Notes under the pieces: generated by a model
What the model was told of the DNA's origin: nothing
The model's input: the letters and a program-made list of their open reading frames with translations, nothing else
Databases searched by the model: none
Program-made: the position numbers and the translations under genes
Origin: Citrobacter sp.
GTDB taxonomy: Bacteria; Pseudomonadota; Gammaproteobacteria; Enterobacterales; Enterobacteriaceae
Assembly (NCBI GenBank): GCA_019415335.1
Contig: DXKH01000071.1
Coordinates: forward strand, 92,648-156,647
DNA: 64,000 nucleotides
Direction: 5' to 3'
Shown: positions 22,963 to 35,576 of the stretch, piece after piece
Position numbering within the stretch: the stretch's first letter is position 1
Layout: each line of letters starts with the position of its first letter

Positions 22963-23841
22963 TTATGACATCTTCACGGGCACATCATTCACTTTTTCTT
23001 CACAACCGGCGCGGAACTCGCTCGGACTGGCGCCGGTACATTTTTTAAAGACGCGGGAGAAATAGAGTTGATCGTCGAACCCAACATTACGTCCGACGGT
23101 GGCAATTGGCATGCGTGTCGTACTGAGCAGCAGCTTCGCCTGGCTGATACGCTGATCCTCACGCCAGCTCAACACGCTGATCCCCAGCTGTTGACGGAAC
23201 AGGTGCGACAGGCGCGATGGCGACAGGCAGACGTGCTGGGCAACACTGGCAATATCGAAGTGGCTGTCCGCCAGATGATCGCTGATGTACTGGCAGGCAT
23301 CACGCACGCGGTTATCCATCGGCGGGTGCAGCGAGGCGTTGATCGCTTCCATTCTCCGCAGCAGTAGCTGCTCCAGCAGGTTGATCGCCAGCAGCTCGCA
23401 GTAGCGCCCTTCTCCCTGTCCGGCGCTGATGATCTGGCCGAACAGTTCATTAAAGTGCGGCTGATGCGTCTCGTCCGGACGGAAAAAACCGGTCTGCGCA
23501 AAAATAGACGGCCAGGCCAGCCACTCCTGCCAGTAAGCGCGGGGGCGAAAATAAACCCACTGGTGATACCACTCGCTGGCATCCGGATGGCGTCCGTAGT
23601 GATGAATTTCGCCCGGCGGGAACAGCAAAATATCACCCGGTCGACAGACAAACTCCTTGCCGTGATTTTTGATCACCCCTTCCCCCCGAATCGTGAGGTT
23701 AAGGATATAGCCTTTCATCCCCAACGGCCTGTCGATAAAAAAATCCAGATATCCGTTAGCGTCTATCGGCGTTAAACCGGCAACCAGATGCGCGTTAAAC
23801 GAGTACCCCGGCAGGAGAGGGTCATTTTGCGGTTCAGCCAT
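22963..23841 (-). CDS. araC: Arabinose operon regulator AraC
   Basis: Dual regulator that represses araBAD by looping without arabinose and activates it with arabinose. It has 292 residues, as in E. coli. The N-terminal arm and cupin sugar-binding and dimerisation domain (residues 8-165, [15 protein letters not shown]) are followed by two C-terminal helix-turn-helices ([24 protein letters not shown] and [24 protein letters not shown]). It is divergent from araB. Confidence 0.97.
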   Translation of the reverse strand: MAEPQNDPLLPGYSFNAHLVAGLTPIDANGYLDFFIDRPLGMKGYILNLTIRGEGVIKNHGKEFVCRPGDILLFPPGEIHHYGRHPDASEWYHQWVYFRPRAYWQEWLAWPSIFAQTGFFRPDETHQPHFNELFGQIISAGQGEGRYCELLAINLLEQLLLRRMEAINASLHPPMDNRVRDACQYISDHLADSHFDIASVAQHVCLSPSRLSHLFRQQLGISVLSWREDQRISQAKLLLSTTRMPIATVGRNVGFDDQLYFSRVFKKCTGASPSEFRAGCEEKVNDVPVKMS

Positions 23842-23873
23842 AATTTAACGACTCCCGAGGTTCGGTGAGGAAA

Positions 23874-23893
23874 CAAATTGTCCATATTATGCA
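23874..23893. promoter_or_regulatory. araO2 looping operator
   Basis: CAAATTGTCCATATTATGCA resembles E. coli araO2 (CAATTGTCCATATTGCAT), with small changes. It lies in the araC 5' leader, about 207 bp centre-to-centre from araI1. The equivalent distance in E. coli is about 211 bp, so loop repression should be possible. Confidence 0.7.
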
Positions 23894-24015
23894 AGGCGGC
23901 ATGGTTTGCGCCCTGCTTCGCCGCCGTAATGTCACGGGCAGACCATCAACCCCGCTTGTGAAAAGCATTATGTAACAACTCCGCGCGGTGACAGCGACAA
24001 AAACGGGTAACAAAA

Positions 24016-24051
24016 GTGTCTATAACTAGAGCAGAAATGTCCACATTGATT
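24016..24051. promoter_or_regulatory. araO1 operator
   Basis: GTGTCTATAACTAGAGCAG followed by AAATGTCCACATTGA matches E. coli araO1 with a few differences. AraC bound here represses araC transcription. Confidence 0.75.
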
Positions 24052-24053
24052 AT

Positions 24054-24069
24054 TTGCACGGCGTCACAC
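24054..24069. promoter_or_regulatory. CRP site of the ara control region
   Basis: TTTGCACGGCGTCACA has a perfect right half (TCACA) and a weaker left half. The surrounding TTATTTGCACGGCGTCACAC is the same as the E. coli site that serves both araC and araBAD. Confidence 0.75.
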
Positions 24070-24082
24070 TTTGCGATGCCAT

Positions 24083-25890
<1,808 letters not shown>

Positions 25891-25900
25891 GGACACGACA

Positions 25901-27403
25901 ATGACTATTTTTGATAACTATGAAGTGTGGTTTGTAATTGGCAGCCAGCATTTGTACGGCCCAGAGACGCTGCGTCAGGTTACTCAGCACGCGGAGCACG
26001 TCGTCAAGGCGCTGAATACCGAAGCGAAACTGCCCTGCAGGCTGGTGTTAAAACCACTGGGGACCACACCGGATGAGATCACCGCCATTTGCCGTGACGC
26101 AAACTATGACGAACGCTGTGCAGGTCTGGTGGTCTGGCTGCATACCTTCTCTCCGGCCAAGATGTGGATCAACGGTCTGACAACCCTCAACAAACCGCTG
26201 CTGCAATTCCACACCCAGTTCAATGCTGCCCTGCCGTGGGACAGCATCGATATGGACTTTATGAACCTGAACCAGACCGCGCACGGCGGCCGTGAATTCG
26301 GCTTTATCGGCGCGCGTATGCGTCAACAGCACGCGGTAGTGACCGGTCACTGGCAGGACCCGCAGGCGCAGCAGCGCATCGGTGCCTGGATGCGCCACGC
26401 GGTGTCGAAACAGGATACTCGTCATCTGAAAGTGTGCCGCTTTGGCGATAACATGCGTGAAGTGGCGGTTACCGATGGTGATAAAGTCGCTGCGCAGATC
26501 AAGTTTGGCTTCTCGGTCAACACCTGGGCGGTGGGCGATCTGGTACAGGTGGTCAATTCCATCAGTGACGGCGACATCAACGCCCTGATTGACGAATACG
26601 AAAGCAGCTACACCCTGACCGCCGCCACGCAGGTTCACGGTGAAAAACGCCAGAACGTGCTGGAAGCGGCGCGTATTGAGCTGGGCATGAAGCGCTTCCT
26701 GGAACAAGGCGGCTTCCACGCGTTCACCACCACCTTTGAAGATTTGCACGGTCTGAAGCAACTTCCGGGTCTGGCCGTACAGCGTCTGATGCAGCAGGGT
26801 TATGGCTTTGCCGGCGAAGGTGACTGGAAAACCGCCGCTCTGCTTCGCATCATGAAAGTGATGTCAACCGGTCTGCAGGGCGGCACCTCCTTTATGGAGG
26901 ATTACACCTATCACTTCGAGAAAGGTAACGATCTGGTACTTGGCTCGCACATGCTGGAAGTCTGCCCGACCATCGCCGTGGAAGAAAAACCGATCCTCGA
27001 TGTCCAGCCTCTCGGCATTGGCGGTAAAGACGATCCCGCCCGCCTGATCTTCAACACCCAAACCGGTCCCGCGATCGTGGCCAGCCTGATCGACCTCGGC
27101 GATCGCTACCGTCTGCTGGTCAACTGCATTGATACCGTGAAGATCCCGCATGCGCTGCCGAAACTGCCGGTCGCCAACGCGCTGTGGAAAGCTCAGCCGG
27201 ATCTGCCGACCGCGTCGGAAGCGTGGATCCTGGCCGGCGGAGCGCACCATACCGTCTTCAGCCATGCGCTGGATCTCAACGACATGCGTCAGTTCGCCGA
27301 AATGCACGATATCGAAATCACCGTAATTGATAACGATACCCGCCTGCCCGCCTTCAAGGACGCGCTGCGCTGGAACGACGTGTATTACGGCTTTAAACGT
27401 TAA
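25901..27403 (+). CDS. araA: L-arabinose isomerase AraA
   Basis: Mn-dependent conversion of L-arabinose to L-ribulose. It has 500 residues, as in E. coli. The metal-binding acids are expected at Glu306 and Glu333 ([24 protein letters not shown] near 328-351) with His350 and His450 (GGAHHTVF). It starts 10 bp after araB, with an AAGGACACGA ribosome site. Confidence 0.97.
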   Translation: MTIFDNYEVWFVIGSQHLYGPETLRQVTQHAEHVVKALNTEAKLPCRLVLKPLGTTPDEITAICRDANYDERCAGLVVWLHTFSPAKMWINGLTTLNKPLLQFHTQFNAALPWDSIDMDFMNLNQTAHGGREFGFIGARMRQQHAVVTGHWQDPQAQQRIGAWMRHAVSKQDTRHLKVCRFGDNMREVAVTDGDKVAAQIKFGFSVNTWAVGDLVQVVNSISDGDINALIDEYESSYTLTAATQVHGEKRQNVLEAARIELGMKRFLEQGGFHAFTTTFEDLHGLKQLPGLAVQRLMQQGYGFAGEGDWKTAALLRIMKVMSTGLQGGTSFMEDYTYHFEKGNDLVLGSHMLEVCPTIAVEEKPILDVQPLGIGGKDDPARLIFNTQTGPAIVASLIDLGDRYRLLVNCIDTVKIPHALPKLPVANALWKAQPDLPTASEAWILAGGAHHTVFSHALDLNDMRQFAEMHDIEITVIDNDTRLPAFKDALRWNDVYYGFKR

Positions 27404-27413
27404 GCAAATGGTT

Positions 27414-27486
27414 GCCTGATGGCGCTTTGCTGATCAGGCCTACCTCTCTGCGTAGGCCTGATAAGGCGTTTACGCCGTCATCAGGC
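27414..27486. repeat. BIME between araA and araD, within the operon
   Basis: Paired REP units (GCCTGATGGCGCTTTGC and AAGGCGTTTACGCCGTCATCAGGC) form a long potential hairpin. Its right end (CAGGC) abuts the araD ribosome site GGGAG. Such intergenic REP hairpins are known between araA and araD and adjust relative mRNA stability. Confidence 0.92.
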
Positions 27487-27498
27487 AGGGAGAAAAAC

Positions 27499-28194
27499 AT
27501 GCCAGAAGATCTCAAACGCCAGGTACTGGAAGCGAATCTGGCGCTACCAAAGCATAACCTGGTCACGCTCACCTGGGGGAACGTCAGCGCGGTCGATCGT
27601 GAACGCGGTGTCTTTGTGATCAAACCTTCCGGCGTCGATTACAGTGTGATGACCGCAGAAGATATGGTGGTTGTCAGTATCGCGACCGGTGAAGTAGTTG
27701 AAGGTAAGAAAAAGCCTTCGTCCGATACGCCGACGCACCGTCTGCTGTACCAGGCTTTTCCTGCCATTGGCGGTATTGTGCATACCCATTCGCGCCACGC
27801 GACTATCTGGGCGCAGGCCGGACAATCCATTCCGGCAACGGGCACCACGCACGCCGACTATTTCTATGGCGCAATTCCCTGCACCCGTAAAATGACCGAC
27901 AGCGAAATCAACGGCGAGTATGAGTGGGAAACCGGCAATGTGATTGTCGAAACCTTTGCAAAACAAGGCATCGATGCCGCACAGATGCCCGGTGTACTGG
28001 TGCATTCACACGGTCCCTTCGCGTGGGGGAAAAACGCCGAAGACGCCGTGCATAACGCCATCGTCTTAGAAGAGGTCGCCTATATGGGCATTTTCTGCCG
28101 CCAGCTCGCGCCGCAGCTACCGGATATGCAGCAAACGTTGCTGGATAAGCATTACCTGCGCAAGCACGGAGCGAAAGCCTATTACGGGCAGTAG
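27499..28194 (+). CDS. araD: L-ribulose-5-phosphate 4-epimerase AraD
   Basis: Zn-dependent epimerase that makes D-xylulose 5-phosphate. The ATG at 27499 ([19 protein letters not shown]) has GGGAG 7-9 bp upstream and gives 231 residues. The open frame runs back through the BIME, but that part is repeat DNA. Zn ligands are in [13 protein letters not shown] (His95, His97) and [12 protein letters not shown] (His171). Confidence 0.97.
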   Translation: MPEDLKRQVLEANLALPKHNLVTLTWGNVSAVDRERGVFVIKPSGVDYSVMTAEDMVVVSIATGEVVEGKKKPSSDTPTHRLLYQAFPAIGGIVHTHSRHATIWAQAGQSIPATGTTHADYFYGAIPCTRKMTDSEINGEYEWETGNVIVETFAKQGIDAAQMPGVLVHSHGPFAWGKNAEDAVHNAIVLEEVAYMGIFCRQLAPQLPDMQQTLLDKHYLRKHGAKAYYGQ

Positions 28195-28206
28195 CCACGC
28201 CGATAA

Positions 28207-28222
28207 CTGTATAAAACCCCAG
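28207..28222. promoter_or_regulatory. LexA (SOS) box of polB
   Basis: CTGTATAAAACCCCAG fits the LexA consensus CTG-N10-CAG. It sits 57 bp before polB at the same position as in E. coli dinA. polB should therefore be induced by DNA damage. Confidence 0.85.
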
Positions 28223-28234
28223 CACAACACGTTG

Positions 28235-28264
28235 AACCAGGCTATAATCATGCCTGGTTTTTTT
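28235..28264 (+). terminator. araBAD terminator (also spans the polB promoter region)
   Basis: AACCAGGC-tataatcat-GCCTGGTT is followed by Ts, 40 bp after araD. The loop holds a TATAAT sequence (28243-28248) that could serve as the -10 of polB, so the araBAD terminator and the polB promoter appear to overlap. Confidence 0.85.
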
Positions 28265-28278
28265 GATGGATAAACAGC

Positions 28279-30630
28279 GTGGCGCAGGCAGGTTTTATCT
28301 TAACCCGGCACTGGCGGGATACGTCGCAGGGAACAGAAGTCTCCTTCTGGCTGGCAACAGACAGCGGGCCTTTGCAGGTCACGCTTGCGCCGCAGGAATC
28401 CGTTGCGTTTATCCCTACCGCGCTGACCGCCCGCGTCACGTCGTTATTAAGCAGTGAAAATGGCTACCGCCTGACGCCGCTCAACCTCAAAGATTTTCAT
28501 CGCCAGCCGGTTTCAGGTCTTTACTGCCGCTCGCATCGCCAGTTGATGCGGCTGGAAAAGCTGTTGCGTGAGAATGGCGTGACGGTTTATGAAGGCGATG
28601 TCCGCCCGCCAGAACGCTATCTGATGGAACGCTTTATCACCTCGCCGGTGTGGGTCGAAGGTGAGACGCGCAACAGCGCGATCGTCAATGCGCGATTAAA
28701 GCCCCATCCCGACTATCGTCCACCGCTCAAGTGGTTGTCTCTGGACATTGAGACCACCCGCCACGGCGAACTGTACTGCATTGGGCTTGAAGGTTGCGGG
28801 CAGCGCGTTGTCTTTATGCTCGGCCCCGAAAATGGCGATTCATCAGCGCTCGATTTCCAGCTTGTATACGTCAACAGCCGCCCACAACTGCTGGAAAAGC
28901 TGAACGAGTGGATTGCCCGCCACGATCCCGACATTATCATCGGCTGGAATCTGGTGCAGTTCGACCTGCGCGTGTTGCAAAAACATGCTGAGCGCTACCG
29001 TATCCCGCTGCGTTTCGGCCGCGATAACAGCGAACTTGAGTGGCGTGAGCACGGTTTTAAGAATGGCGTTTTTTTCGCCCAGGCGAAAGGCCGACTGATT
29101 ATTGACGGCATTGAAGCGCTAAAGTCTGCCTTCTGGAATTTCTCGTCGTTTTCGCTGGAGACCGTTTCGCAGGAACTGCTCGGAGAAGGCAAGTCGATCG
29201 ATAATCCGTGGGATCGCATGGATGAGATCGACAGGCGTTTTGCCGAAGATAAACCCGCGCTCGCCACCTATAACCTGAAAGATTGCGAGCTGGTGACGCG
29301 GATCTTTCATAAAACCGAGATTATGCCGTTCCTGTTAGAACGCGCCACGGTCAACGGATTACCTGTCGATCGTCACGGCGGTTCGGTCGCCGCGTTCGGC
29401 CACCTCTATTTTCCGCGTATGCATCGCGCCGGATATGTTGCGCCAAACCTCGGCGAAGTGCCGCCCCACGCCAGCCCCGGCGGTTACGTGATGGATTCGC
29501 GTCCCGGGTTGTATGATTCCGTGCTGGTGCTGGATTACAAAAGCCTGTACCCCTCAATCATTCGCACCTTTTTGATTGATCCTGTCGGTCTGGTGGAAGG
29601 GATGGCGCACCCGGACCCCGAACACAGCACCGAAGGGTTTCTCGACGCCTGGTTCTCACGGGAAAAACACTGTCTGCCAGAGATCGTGACAAATATCTGG
29701 CACGGCCGCGATGACGCCAAACGGCACGGTAATAAACCGCTTTCTCAGGCGCTGAAGATCATCATGAATGCCTTTTACGGTGTGCTCGGTACGACGGCCT
29801 GCCGCTTTTTCGATCCGCGCCTGGCGTCGTCGATCACTATGCGCGGTCACGCGATCATGCGCCAGACCAAAGCGCTCATTGAAGCCCAGGGCTATGACGT
29901 GATTTATGGTGACACCGACTCCACCTTCGTCTGGCTGAAACGCGCCCACACAGAAGAGGAAGCGGCGAAGATTGGCCGCGCGTTAGTGGAACACGTCAAC
30001 GCCTGGTGGACGCAGTCACTACAAGAGAAGAACCTTACCAGCGCGCTGGAACTGGAGTATGAAACGCATTTCTGCCGCTTTTTGATGCCCACCATTCGTG
30101 GGGCGGATACCGGCAGCAAAAAACGCTACGCGGGTCTGATTCAGGAAGGAGAAAACCAGCGGATGGTGTTTAAAGGGCTGGAAACCGTACGAACCGACTG
30201 GACACCGCTGGCGCAGCAGTTCCAGCAAGAATTGTATCTGCGCATTTTTCGTCACGAACCGTACGAGGATTACGTACGTGACACCATTGCTCGGCTGATG
30301 GCGGGCGAGCTGGACGATCGTCTGGTCTATCGCAAGCGCCTGCGTCGACCGTTGAGCGAGTACCAGCGCAACGTTCCGCCGCACGTGCGCGCCGCCAGAC
30401 TGGCTGACGAAGAAAACCTGAAGCGGGGACGTCCGGCGCAGTACCAGAATCGCGGCACCATTCACTATGTCTGGACCCTGAACGGCCCGGAGCCAAAGGA
30501 TTATCAGCACTCGCCGCTGGATTACGAACACTATCTGACACGCCAGCTCCAGCCCGTCGCGGAAGGAATTCTTCCCTTCATTGATGATAACTTTGCTACA
30601 CTACTGACAGGCCAATTAGGGTTATTTTGA
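28279..30630 (+). CDS. polB: DNA polymerase II PolB
   Basis: SOS-induced B-family polymerase with 3'-5' proofreading, used in replication restart and lesion bypass. It starts at GTG (28279, [14 protein letters not shown]) and has 783 residues, the E. coli length. Exonuclease motif [18 protein letters not shown] is near residue 154. The polymerase motifs are [18 protein letters not shown] (near 418), [12 protein letters not shown] (near 493) and YGDTDSTF (near 545). Confidence 0.97.
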   Translation: MAQAGFILTRHWRDTSQGTEVSFWLATDSGPLQVTLAPQESVAFIPTALTARVTSLLSSENGYRLTPLNLKDFHRQPVSGLYCRSHRQLMRLEKLLRENGVTVYEGDVRPPERYLMERFITSPVWVEGETRNSAIVNARLKPHPDYRPPLKWLSLDIETTRHGELYCIGLEGCGQRVVFMLGPENGDSSALDFQLVYVNSRPQLLEKLNEWIARHDPDIIIGWNLVQFDLRVLQKHAERYRIPLRFGRDNSELEWREHGFKNGVFFAQAKGRLIIDGIEALKSAFWNFSSFSLETVSQELLGEGKSIDNPWDRMDEIDRRFAEDKPALATYNLKDCELVTRIFHKTEIMPFLLERATVNGLPVDRHGGSVAAFGHLYFPRMHRAGYVAPNLGEVPPHASPGGYVMDSRPGLYDSVLVLDYKSLYPSIIRTFLIDPVGLVEGMAHPDPEHSTEGFLDAWFSREKHCLPEIVTNIWHGRDDAKRHGNKPLSQALKIIMNAFYGVLGTTACRFFDPRLASSITMRGHAIMRQTKALIEAQGYDVIYGDTDSTFVWLKRAHTEEEAAKIGRALVEHVNAWWTQSLQEKNLTSALELEYETHFCRFLMPTIRGADTGSKKRYAGLIQEGENQRMVFKGLETVRTDWTPLAQQFQQELYLRIFRHEPYEDYVRDTIARLMAGELDDRLVYRKRLRRPLSEYQRNVPPHVRAARLADEENLKRGRPAQYQNRGTIHYVWTLNGPEPKDYQHSPLDYEHYLTRQLQPVAEGILPFIDDNFATLLTGQLGLF

Positions 30631-30764
30631 CGCGTGACGAATCCGTCGCCATCCATTACCATAGCGCCCTTTCCATTCCTGGACCCCATTTACCGTTCTG
30701 TCATAGCATCTCCCTGGCAGAGGGTGATTATTGCCTGCAATTAAAGATATAGAGCCGAACAAAT

Positions 30765-33671
30765 ATGCCTTTTACACTTGGTCAACGCTGGATCAGCGAT
30801 ACAGAAAGCGAACTGGGACTTGGAACCGTCGTCGCAATGGATGCGCGCACCGTCACTTTACTTTTCCCCTCCACCGGTGAAAACCGTCTGTATGCGCGCA
30901 GTGACTCCCCGGTGACCCGCGTAATGTTCAACCCTGGTGATACCATTACCAGCCATGAAGGCTGGCAGCTACAAATCGATGAAGTAAAAGAAGAAAATGG
31001 TTTGCTTGCCTACATTGGTACCCGTCTTGATACCGAAGAAACGGGCGTGACGCTGCGTGAAGTTCTGCTCGACAGCAAACTGGCGTTCAGCAAACCGCAG
31101 GATCGGCTGTTTGCCGGTCAGATTGACCGCATGGATCGGTTTGCGTTGCGCTATCGTGCACGTAAATTTCAAAGTGAACAGTACCGCATGCCATGGAGCG
31201 GTCTGCGCGGCCAGCGCACCAGTCTGATCCCCCATCAGCTCAACATCGCCCACGACGTGGGTCGCCGTCACGCTCCTCGCGTACTGCTGGCGGATGAAGT
31301 GGGTCTGGGGAAAACCATTGAAGCCGGGATGATCCTGCATCAACAACTGCTTTCCGGTGCAGCAGAACGCGTACTGATCATTGTGCCGGAAACCTTACAG
31401 CATCAGTGGCTGGTCGAAATGCTGCGCCGTTTTAACCTGCGCTTCGCCCTGTTTGACGACGAACGCTACGCCGAAGCGCAGCATGACGCGCTGAACCCGT
31501 TTGAGACCGAACAACTGGTGATCTGTTCTCTGGACTTCGCCCGCCGCAACAAACAGCGTCTGGAACACCTGTGTGATGCCGAATGGGACCTGCTGGTTGT
31601 CGATGAAGCCCACCATCTTGTGTGGAGCGAAGAGGCGCCGAGCCGCGAATATGTCGCAATAGAGCAACTGGCGGAACGCGTGCCAGGCGTACTGTTGCTG
31701 ACTGCCACTCCGGAACAACTGGGAATGGAAAGCCACTTTGCACGTCTGCGTCTGCTGGATCCCAACCGTTTCCACGATTTCGCACAGTTTGTTGAAGAGC
31801 AGAAAAATTATCGCCCGGTTGCCGACGCCGTCGCCATGCTGCTCGCCGGTAACAAGCTCAGCAATGAAGAACTCAACATGCTGGGTGAACTGATTGGCGA
31901 GCAGGATATTGAGCCGCTGCTGCAAACCGCGAACAGCGACCGCGACGGTGCGCAGAACGCGCGTCAGGAGCTGGTCTCCATGCTGATGGACCGCCACGGC
32001 ACCAGCCGCGTGTTGTTCCGTAACACCCGTAATGGGGTGAAGGGCTTCCCGAAACGCGAACTGCACACCATTAAGCTGCCGCTGCCAACGCAGTATCAGA
32101 CGGCCATTAAAGTGTCCGGCATCATGGGGGTGCGCAAAAACGCCGAAGACAGAGCGCGCGATATGCTCTATCCGGAACAGATTTATCAGGAATTTGAAGG
32201 TGATACCGGAACCTGGTGGAACTTCGACCCGCGCGTTGAGTGGCTGATGGGCTATCTGACCAGCCATCGCTCGCAGAAAGTGCTGGTGATTTGTGCAAAG
32301 GCGGCAACCGCCCTGCAACTGGAGCAAGTGCTGCGCGAGCGCGAAGGCATCCGCGCGGCGGTCTTCCACGAAGGGATGTCGATTATCGAACGTGACCGCG
32401 CCGCTGCCTGGTTTGGCGAAGAGGACAGCGGTGCGCAGGTGCTGCTGTGTTCAGAAATCGGCTCGGAAGGACGTAACTTCCAGTTTGCCAGCAACCTGGT
32501 GATGTTCGACCTGCCGTTTAACCCGGACCTGCTGGAGCAGCGTATTGGCCGTCTCGACCGTATCGGTCAGGCGCACGATATCCAAATCCACGTCCCGTAT
32601 TTAGAGAAAACCGCGCAATCGGTGCTGGTTCGCTGGTATCACGAAGGTCTGGATGCGTTCGAACATACCTGCCCGACGGGGCGCGCCATCTATGACTCGG
32701 TTTACAGCAACCTGATTAACTACCTGGCGTCGCCCGAAGAGACCGACGGCTTTGATGAGCTGATCAAAAGCTGTCGCGAACAGCACGAAGCACTGAAGAC
32801 ACAACTGGAACAGGGTCGTGACCGCCTGCTGGAGATCCATTCCAACGGCGGAGAAAAGGCGCAACAACTGGCTGAGAGCATTGAAGAGCAGGACGACGAC
32901 ACCAGCCTGATCGCCTTTGCCATGAACCTGTTTGATATCGTGGGGATTAATCAGGACGATCGCGGCGAAAACCTGATTGTACTAACCCCATCCGATCATA
33001 TGCTGGTTCCGGATTTCCCGGGCCTGCCGGAAGACGGCTGCACCATTACCTTTGAACGTGACGTGGCGCTGTCGCGTGAAGACGCCCAGTTTATTACCTG
33101 GGAGCACCCACTGATTCGTAACGGTCTGGATCTGATCCTCTCTGGTGATACCGGCAGCAGTACCATTTCGTTGCTGAAGAACAAAGCCTTGCCGGTTGGC
33201 ACACTGCTGCTGGAACTGGTATATGTCGTGGAGGCCCAGGCACCGAAGCAACTGCAGCTTAACCGCTTCCTGCCGCCAACGCCGGTGCGCATGCTGCTGG
33301 ATAAAAACGGCAACAACCTCGCTGCACAAGTGGAGTTTGAAACCTTCAACCGCCAGTTGAGTGCCGTAAACCGCCACACCGGCAGCAAGCTGGTTAACGC
33401 GGTGCAGCAGGATGTCCATGCGATTCTGCAACTGGGTGAAGCACAGGTTGAGAAGTCCGCCCGCGCCCTGATTGATGCTGCGCGTAATGAAGCCGATGAA
33501 AAACTGTCTGCCGAACTGTCACGTCTGGAAGCGCTGCGCGCCGTCAACCCGAACATTCGTGATGACGAACTCGCGGCGATCGAAAGCAACCGTCAGCAGG
33601 TGCTGGAAAGCCTGAGTCAGGCGGGATGGCGTCTGGATGCGCTGCGTCTTATTGTCGTCACGCATCAGTAA
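30765..33671 (+). CDS. rapA: RNA polymerase-associated ATPase RapA (HepA)
   Basis: Swi2/Snf2-family ATPase that binds RNA polymerase and promotes recycling. It has 968 residues, as in E. coli. The N-terminal domain is followed by the helicase core: Walker [16 protein letters not shown] near residues 176-190, DEAH box [11 protein letters not shown] near 278, and helicase C motifs [13 protein letters not shown] and [15 protein letters not shown] near 563-605. RluA lies 11 bp downstream. Confidence 0.97.
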   Translation: MPFTLGQRWISDTESELGLGTVVAMDARTVTLLFPSTGENRLYARSDSPVTRVMFNPGDTITSHEGWQLQIDEVKEENGLLAYIGTRLDTEETGVTLREVLLDSKLAFSKPQDRLFAGQIDRMDRFALRYRARKFQSEQYRMPWSGLRGQRTSLIPHQLNIAHDVGRRHAPRVLLADEVGLGKTIEAGMILHQQLLSGAAERVLIIVPETLQHQWLVEMLRRFNLRFALFDDERYAEAQHDALNPFETEQLVICSLDFARRNKQRLEHLCDAEWDLLVVDEAHHLVWSEEAPSREYVAIEQLAERVPGVLLLTATPEQLGMESHFARLRLLDPNRFHDFAQFVEEQKNYRPVADAVAMLLAGNKLSNEELNMLGELIGEQDIEPLLQTANSDRDGAQNARQELVSMLMDRHGTSRVLFRNTRNGVKGFPKRELHTIKLPLPTQYQTAIKVSGIMGVRKNAEDRARDMLYPEQIYQEFEGDTGTWWNFDPRVEWLMGYLTSHRSQKVLVICAKAATALQLEQVLREREGIRAAVFHEGMSIIERDRAAAWFGEEDSGAQVLLCSEIGSEGRNFQFASNLVMFDLPFNPDLLEQRIGRLDRIGQAHDIQIHVPYLEKTAQSVLVRWYHEGLDAFEHTCPTGRAIYDSVYSNLINYLASPEETDGFDELIKSCREQHEALKTQLEQGRDRLLEIHSNGGEKAQQLAESIEEQDDDTSLIAFAMNLFDIVGINQDDRGENLIVLTPSDHMLVPDFPGLPEDGCTITFERDVALSREDAQFITWEHPLIRNGLDLILSGDTGSSTISLLKNKALPVGTLLLELVYVVEAQAPKQLQLNRFLPPTPVRMLLDKNGNNLAAQVEFETFNRQLSAVNRHTGSKLVNAVQQDVHAILQLGEAQVEKSARALIDAARNEADEKLSAELSRLEALRAVNPNIRDDELAAIESNRQQVLESLSQAGWRLDALRLIVVTHQ

Positions 33672-33682
33672 CGGAGTCAAAT

Positions 33683-34342
33683 ATGGGGATGGAAAACTAC
33701 AATCCGCCGCAGGATCCCTGGCTGGTGATCCTGTATCAGGATGAGCACATTATGGTGGTCAACAAGCCGAGCGGTCTGTTGTCCGTGCCGGGGCGTCTTG
33801 AGGGACACAGAGACAGCGTGATGACGCGAATTCAACGCGACTATCCGCAGGCAGAATCCGTGCATCGTCTGGATATGGCCACCAGCGGCGTGATTGTAGT
33901 GGCCCTCACCAAAGCGGCAGAGCGAGAGCTGAAGCGTCAGTTTCGCGAGCGCGAGCCGAAAAAACAGTATGTGGCGCGGGTATGGGGACATCCTGCGCCC
34001 GCAGAGGGACTGGTGGATTTACCGCTGATCTGCGACTGGCCGAATCGTCCGAAACAGAAAGTGTGTTATGAAACCGGCAAAGCGGCGCAGACCGAATATG
34101 AAGTGGTAGAGTTTGCGGCAGATAACACCGCGCGGGTCGTGTTGAAGCCCATCACCGGGCGTTCGCATCAGCTGCGCGTGCATATGCTGGCGTTAGGTCA
34201 CCCGATTCTCGGTGACCGCTTTTATGCACCACCCGACGCACTGGCGATGGCCCCCCGACTCCAGTTGCATGCCGAGATGCTGACCATCACCCATCCCACA
34301 TACGGCAACAGCATGACATTTAAAGCGCCGGCTGATTTTTAA
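33683..34342 (+). CDS. rluA: Pseudouridine synthase RluA (23S rRNA 746 / tRNA 32)
   Basis: Isomerises U746 of 23S rRNA and U32 of several tRNAs. The ATG at 33683 (MGMENYNPPQDPWLVILYQDEH) gives 219 residues. A longer frame upstream overlaps rapA and is not used. The catalytic Asp is in SVHRLDMATSGVIVVAL (Asp64), and LKPITGRSHQLRVHM is the family C-terminal motif. Confidence 0.96.
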   Translation: MGMENYNPPQDPWLVILYQDEHIMVVNKPSGLLSVPGRLEGHRDSVMTRIQRDYPQAESVHRLDMATSGVIVVALTKAAERELKRQFREREPKKQYVARVWGHPAPAEGLVDLPLICDWPNRPKQKVCYETGKAAQTEYEVVEFAADNTARVVLKPITGRSHQLRVHMLALGHPILGDRFYAPPDALAMAPRLQLHAEMLTITHPTYGNSMTFKAPADF

Positions 34343-34377
34343 TCTTATAACGTCGCCCCTTTGAATTACGCTCGCGA

Positions 34378-34504
34378 ATAGACACAAATCATTCGAGATG
34401 CATCGAGGCGGCAAGCGAAGAAATCCCCAGGAGCATAGATAACTATGTGACTGGGGTTTCACAGCGCGGCCAACAAAGAGGCAGCTTGAAGGATGCCGTG
34501 TATA
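34378..34504. repeat. ERIC element between rluA and djlA
   Basis: About 127 bp with the ERIC core AATCCCCAGGAGCATAG and CTATGTGACTGGGG and outer ends TAGACAC / GTGTATA. It occupies the gap between the convergent rluA and djlA genes and ends 2 bp before the djlA stop codon. It is more diverged from the consensus than the copy in the thiB riboswitch. E. coli K-12 has the small yabP/yabQ frames at this place; I see no trace of them here. Confidence 0.9.
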
Positions 34505-34505
34505 T

Positions 34506-35321
34506 TTATTTAAAGCCTTTCTGCTCTTTGATCAGCTCGTAAGCCTTCTGAATTTCCTGCGCTTTTTGCTTCGCCATCTCCATCATTTCAGGCGGCAGGC
34601 CTTTCGCCACCAGCTTATCCGGATGGTGCTCGCTCATCTGCTTACGGTAAGCACGTTTAATGGTGGTCGCATCATCAGTAGGTTTAACCCCCAGTACGTT
34701 GCAGGCATCCTCCAGCGTCGGGCCACGCTGCGCCTGTTGCCAGCCACCGCCGCCGGACTGCTGCTGATAACCCCCGCCAAACTGTGCGCCCCCCTGCATC
34801 ATGCGCAGGAACTGATCGAACTGAGTACGGGAAATGCCGAGTTCTTCAGCAATCACATACAGCACTTCACGCTCGTTGGGATGCAGCGAACCGTCGGCAA
34901 ACGCCGCCTGAATCTGAATTTCGAGAAACATGCGGATAAGATCGAAGCGGCCAAAACAGACACTACGAAACTGGCGCATTTTTTCGCGTAACGGGTAATT
35001 ATCTGATTTTCCGATACGGAACGCATTTTGCGCAGCCGATCGCGATTCACCGTGCAAATTCATCCGATCCATCAGCACATTAGCGACATGGATGTCCGCT
35101 TCGGTGACGCGCCCTTTCGATTTGGTTAAATGCCCCATTACCTCGAAAGTGGTGGCAAAAAACAGCGCCTGACGCTCACGCTGGTTGGCAAACCACGCCA
35201 TTTTTCGACTGCGGGCCTTGTCGAACATGTGGCCTACCAACAGCCCCAGAACCACGCCCCAAAAGCCGCCGCCCATGAGCAGAGCCACGGCCACGCCAAT
35301 TATTTTTCCCCAGTACTGCAT
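34506..35321 (-). CDS. djlA: Membrane-anchored DnaJ-like co-chaperone DjlA
   Basis: Type III J-protein that stimulates DnaK and affects the Rcs envelope-stress relay. The ATG at 35321 ([19 protein letters not shown]) gives 271 residues. One N-terminal membrane segment (residues 5-30), a TerB-like central domain, a Gln/Gly-rich linker ([15 protein letters not shown]), and a C-terminal J domain with the HPD motif ([12 protein letters not shown]) near residue 235 are visible. Confidence 0.96.
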   Translation of the reverse strand: MQYWGKIIGVAVALLMGGGFWGVVLGLLVGHMFDKARSRKMAWFANQRERQALFFATTFEVMGHLTKSKGRVTEADIHVANVLMDRMNLHGESRSAAQNAFRIGKSDNYPLREKMRQFRSVCFGRFDLIRMFLEIQIQAAFADGSLHPNEREVLYVIAEELGISRTQFDQFLRMMQGGAQFGGGYQQQSGGGGWQQAQRGPTLEDACNVLGVKPTDDATTIKRAYRKQMSEHHPDKLVAKGLPPEMMEMAKQKAQEIQKAYELIKEQKGFK

Positions 35322-35576
35322 AGACTCCCCAATTTGTCTCACTCTCGGTGAGGCCAGGTCCCACAAAATAAGCGGCTTTTTACGATCTTACAGCTACGGT
35401 CAATTGTGGGACATCGCCTATAATTTGCATTATCATACCTGTCATTCACAGCCGTGACTAACCCCACAGACGCTATAGCGGCAGGATTAACACTAGCGCT
35501 ACGAACATGAGTAAGTTAGGCTGTGGCGGTTTGTCACGCGCGACGCTACTGATGATGGAACAATAAAATACAACGT
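35322..35576. promoter_or_regulatory. djlA-lptD divergent promoter region
   Basis: 255 bp between divergent djlA and lptD. In E. coli, sigma-E and housekeeping promoters for lptD (imp) lie here. I could not assign a convincing sigma-E site by eye and saw no small gene. Confidence 0.4.

Noticed and set aside
31395..32369. 324-codon open frame antisense to rapA
   Set aside because: Shadow of rapA; composition reflects the sense gene.
34343..34505. Looked for yabP/yabQ between rluA and djlA
   Set aside because: Only an ERIC element is present; no remnant of those frames was found.
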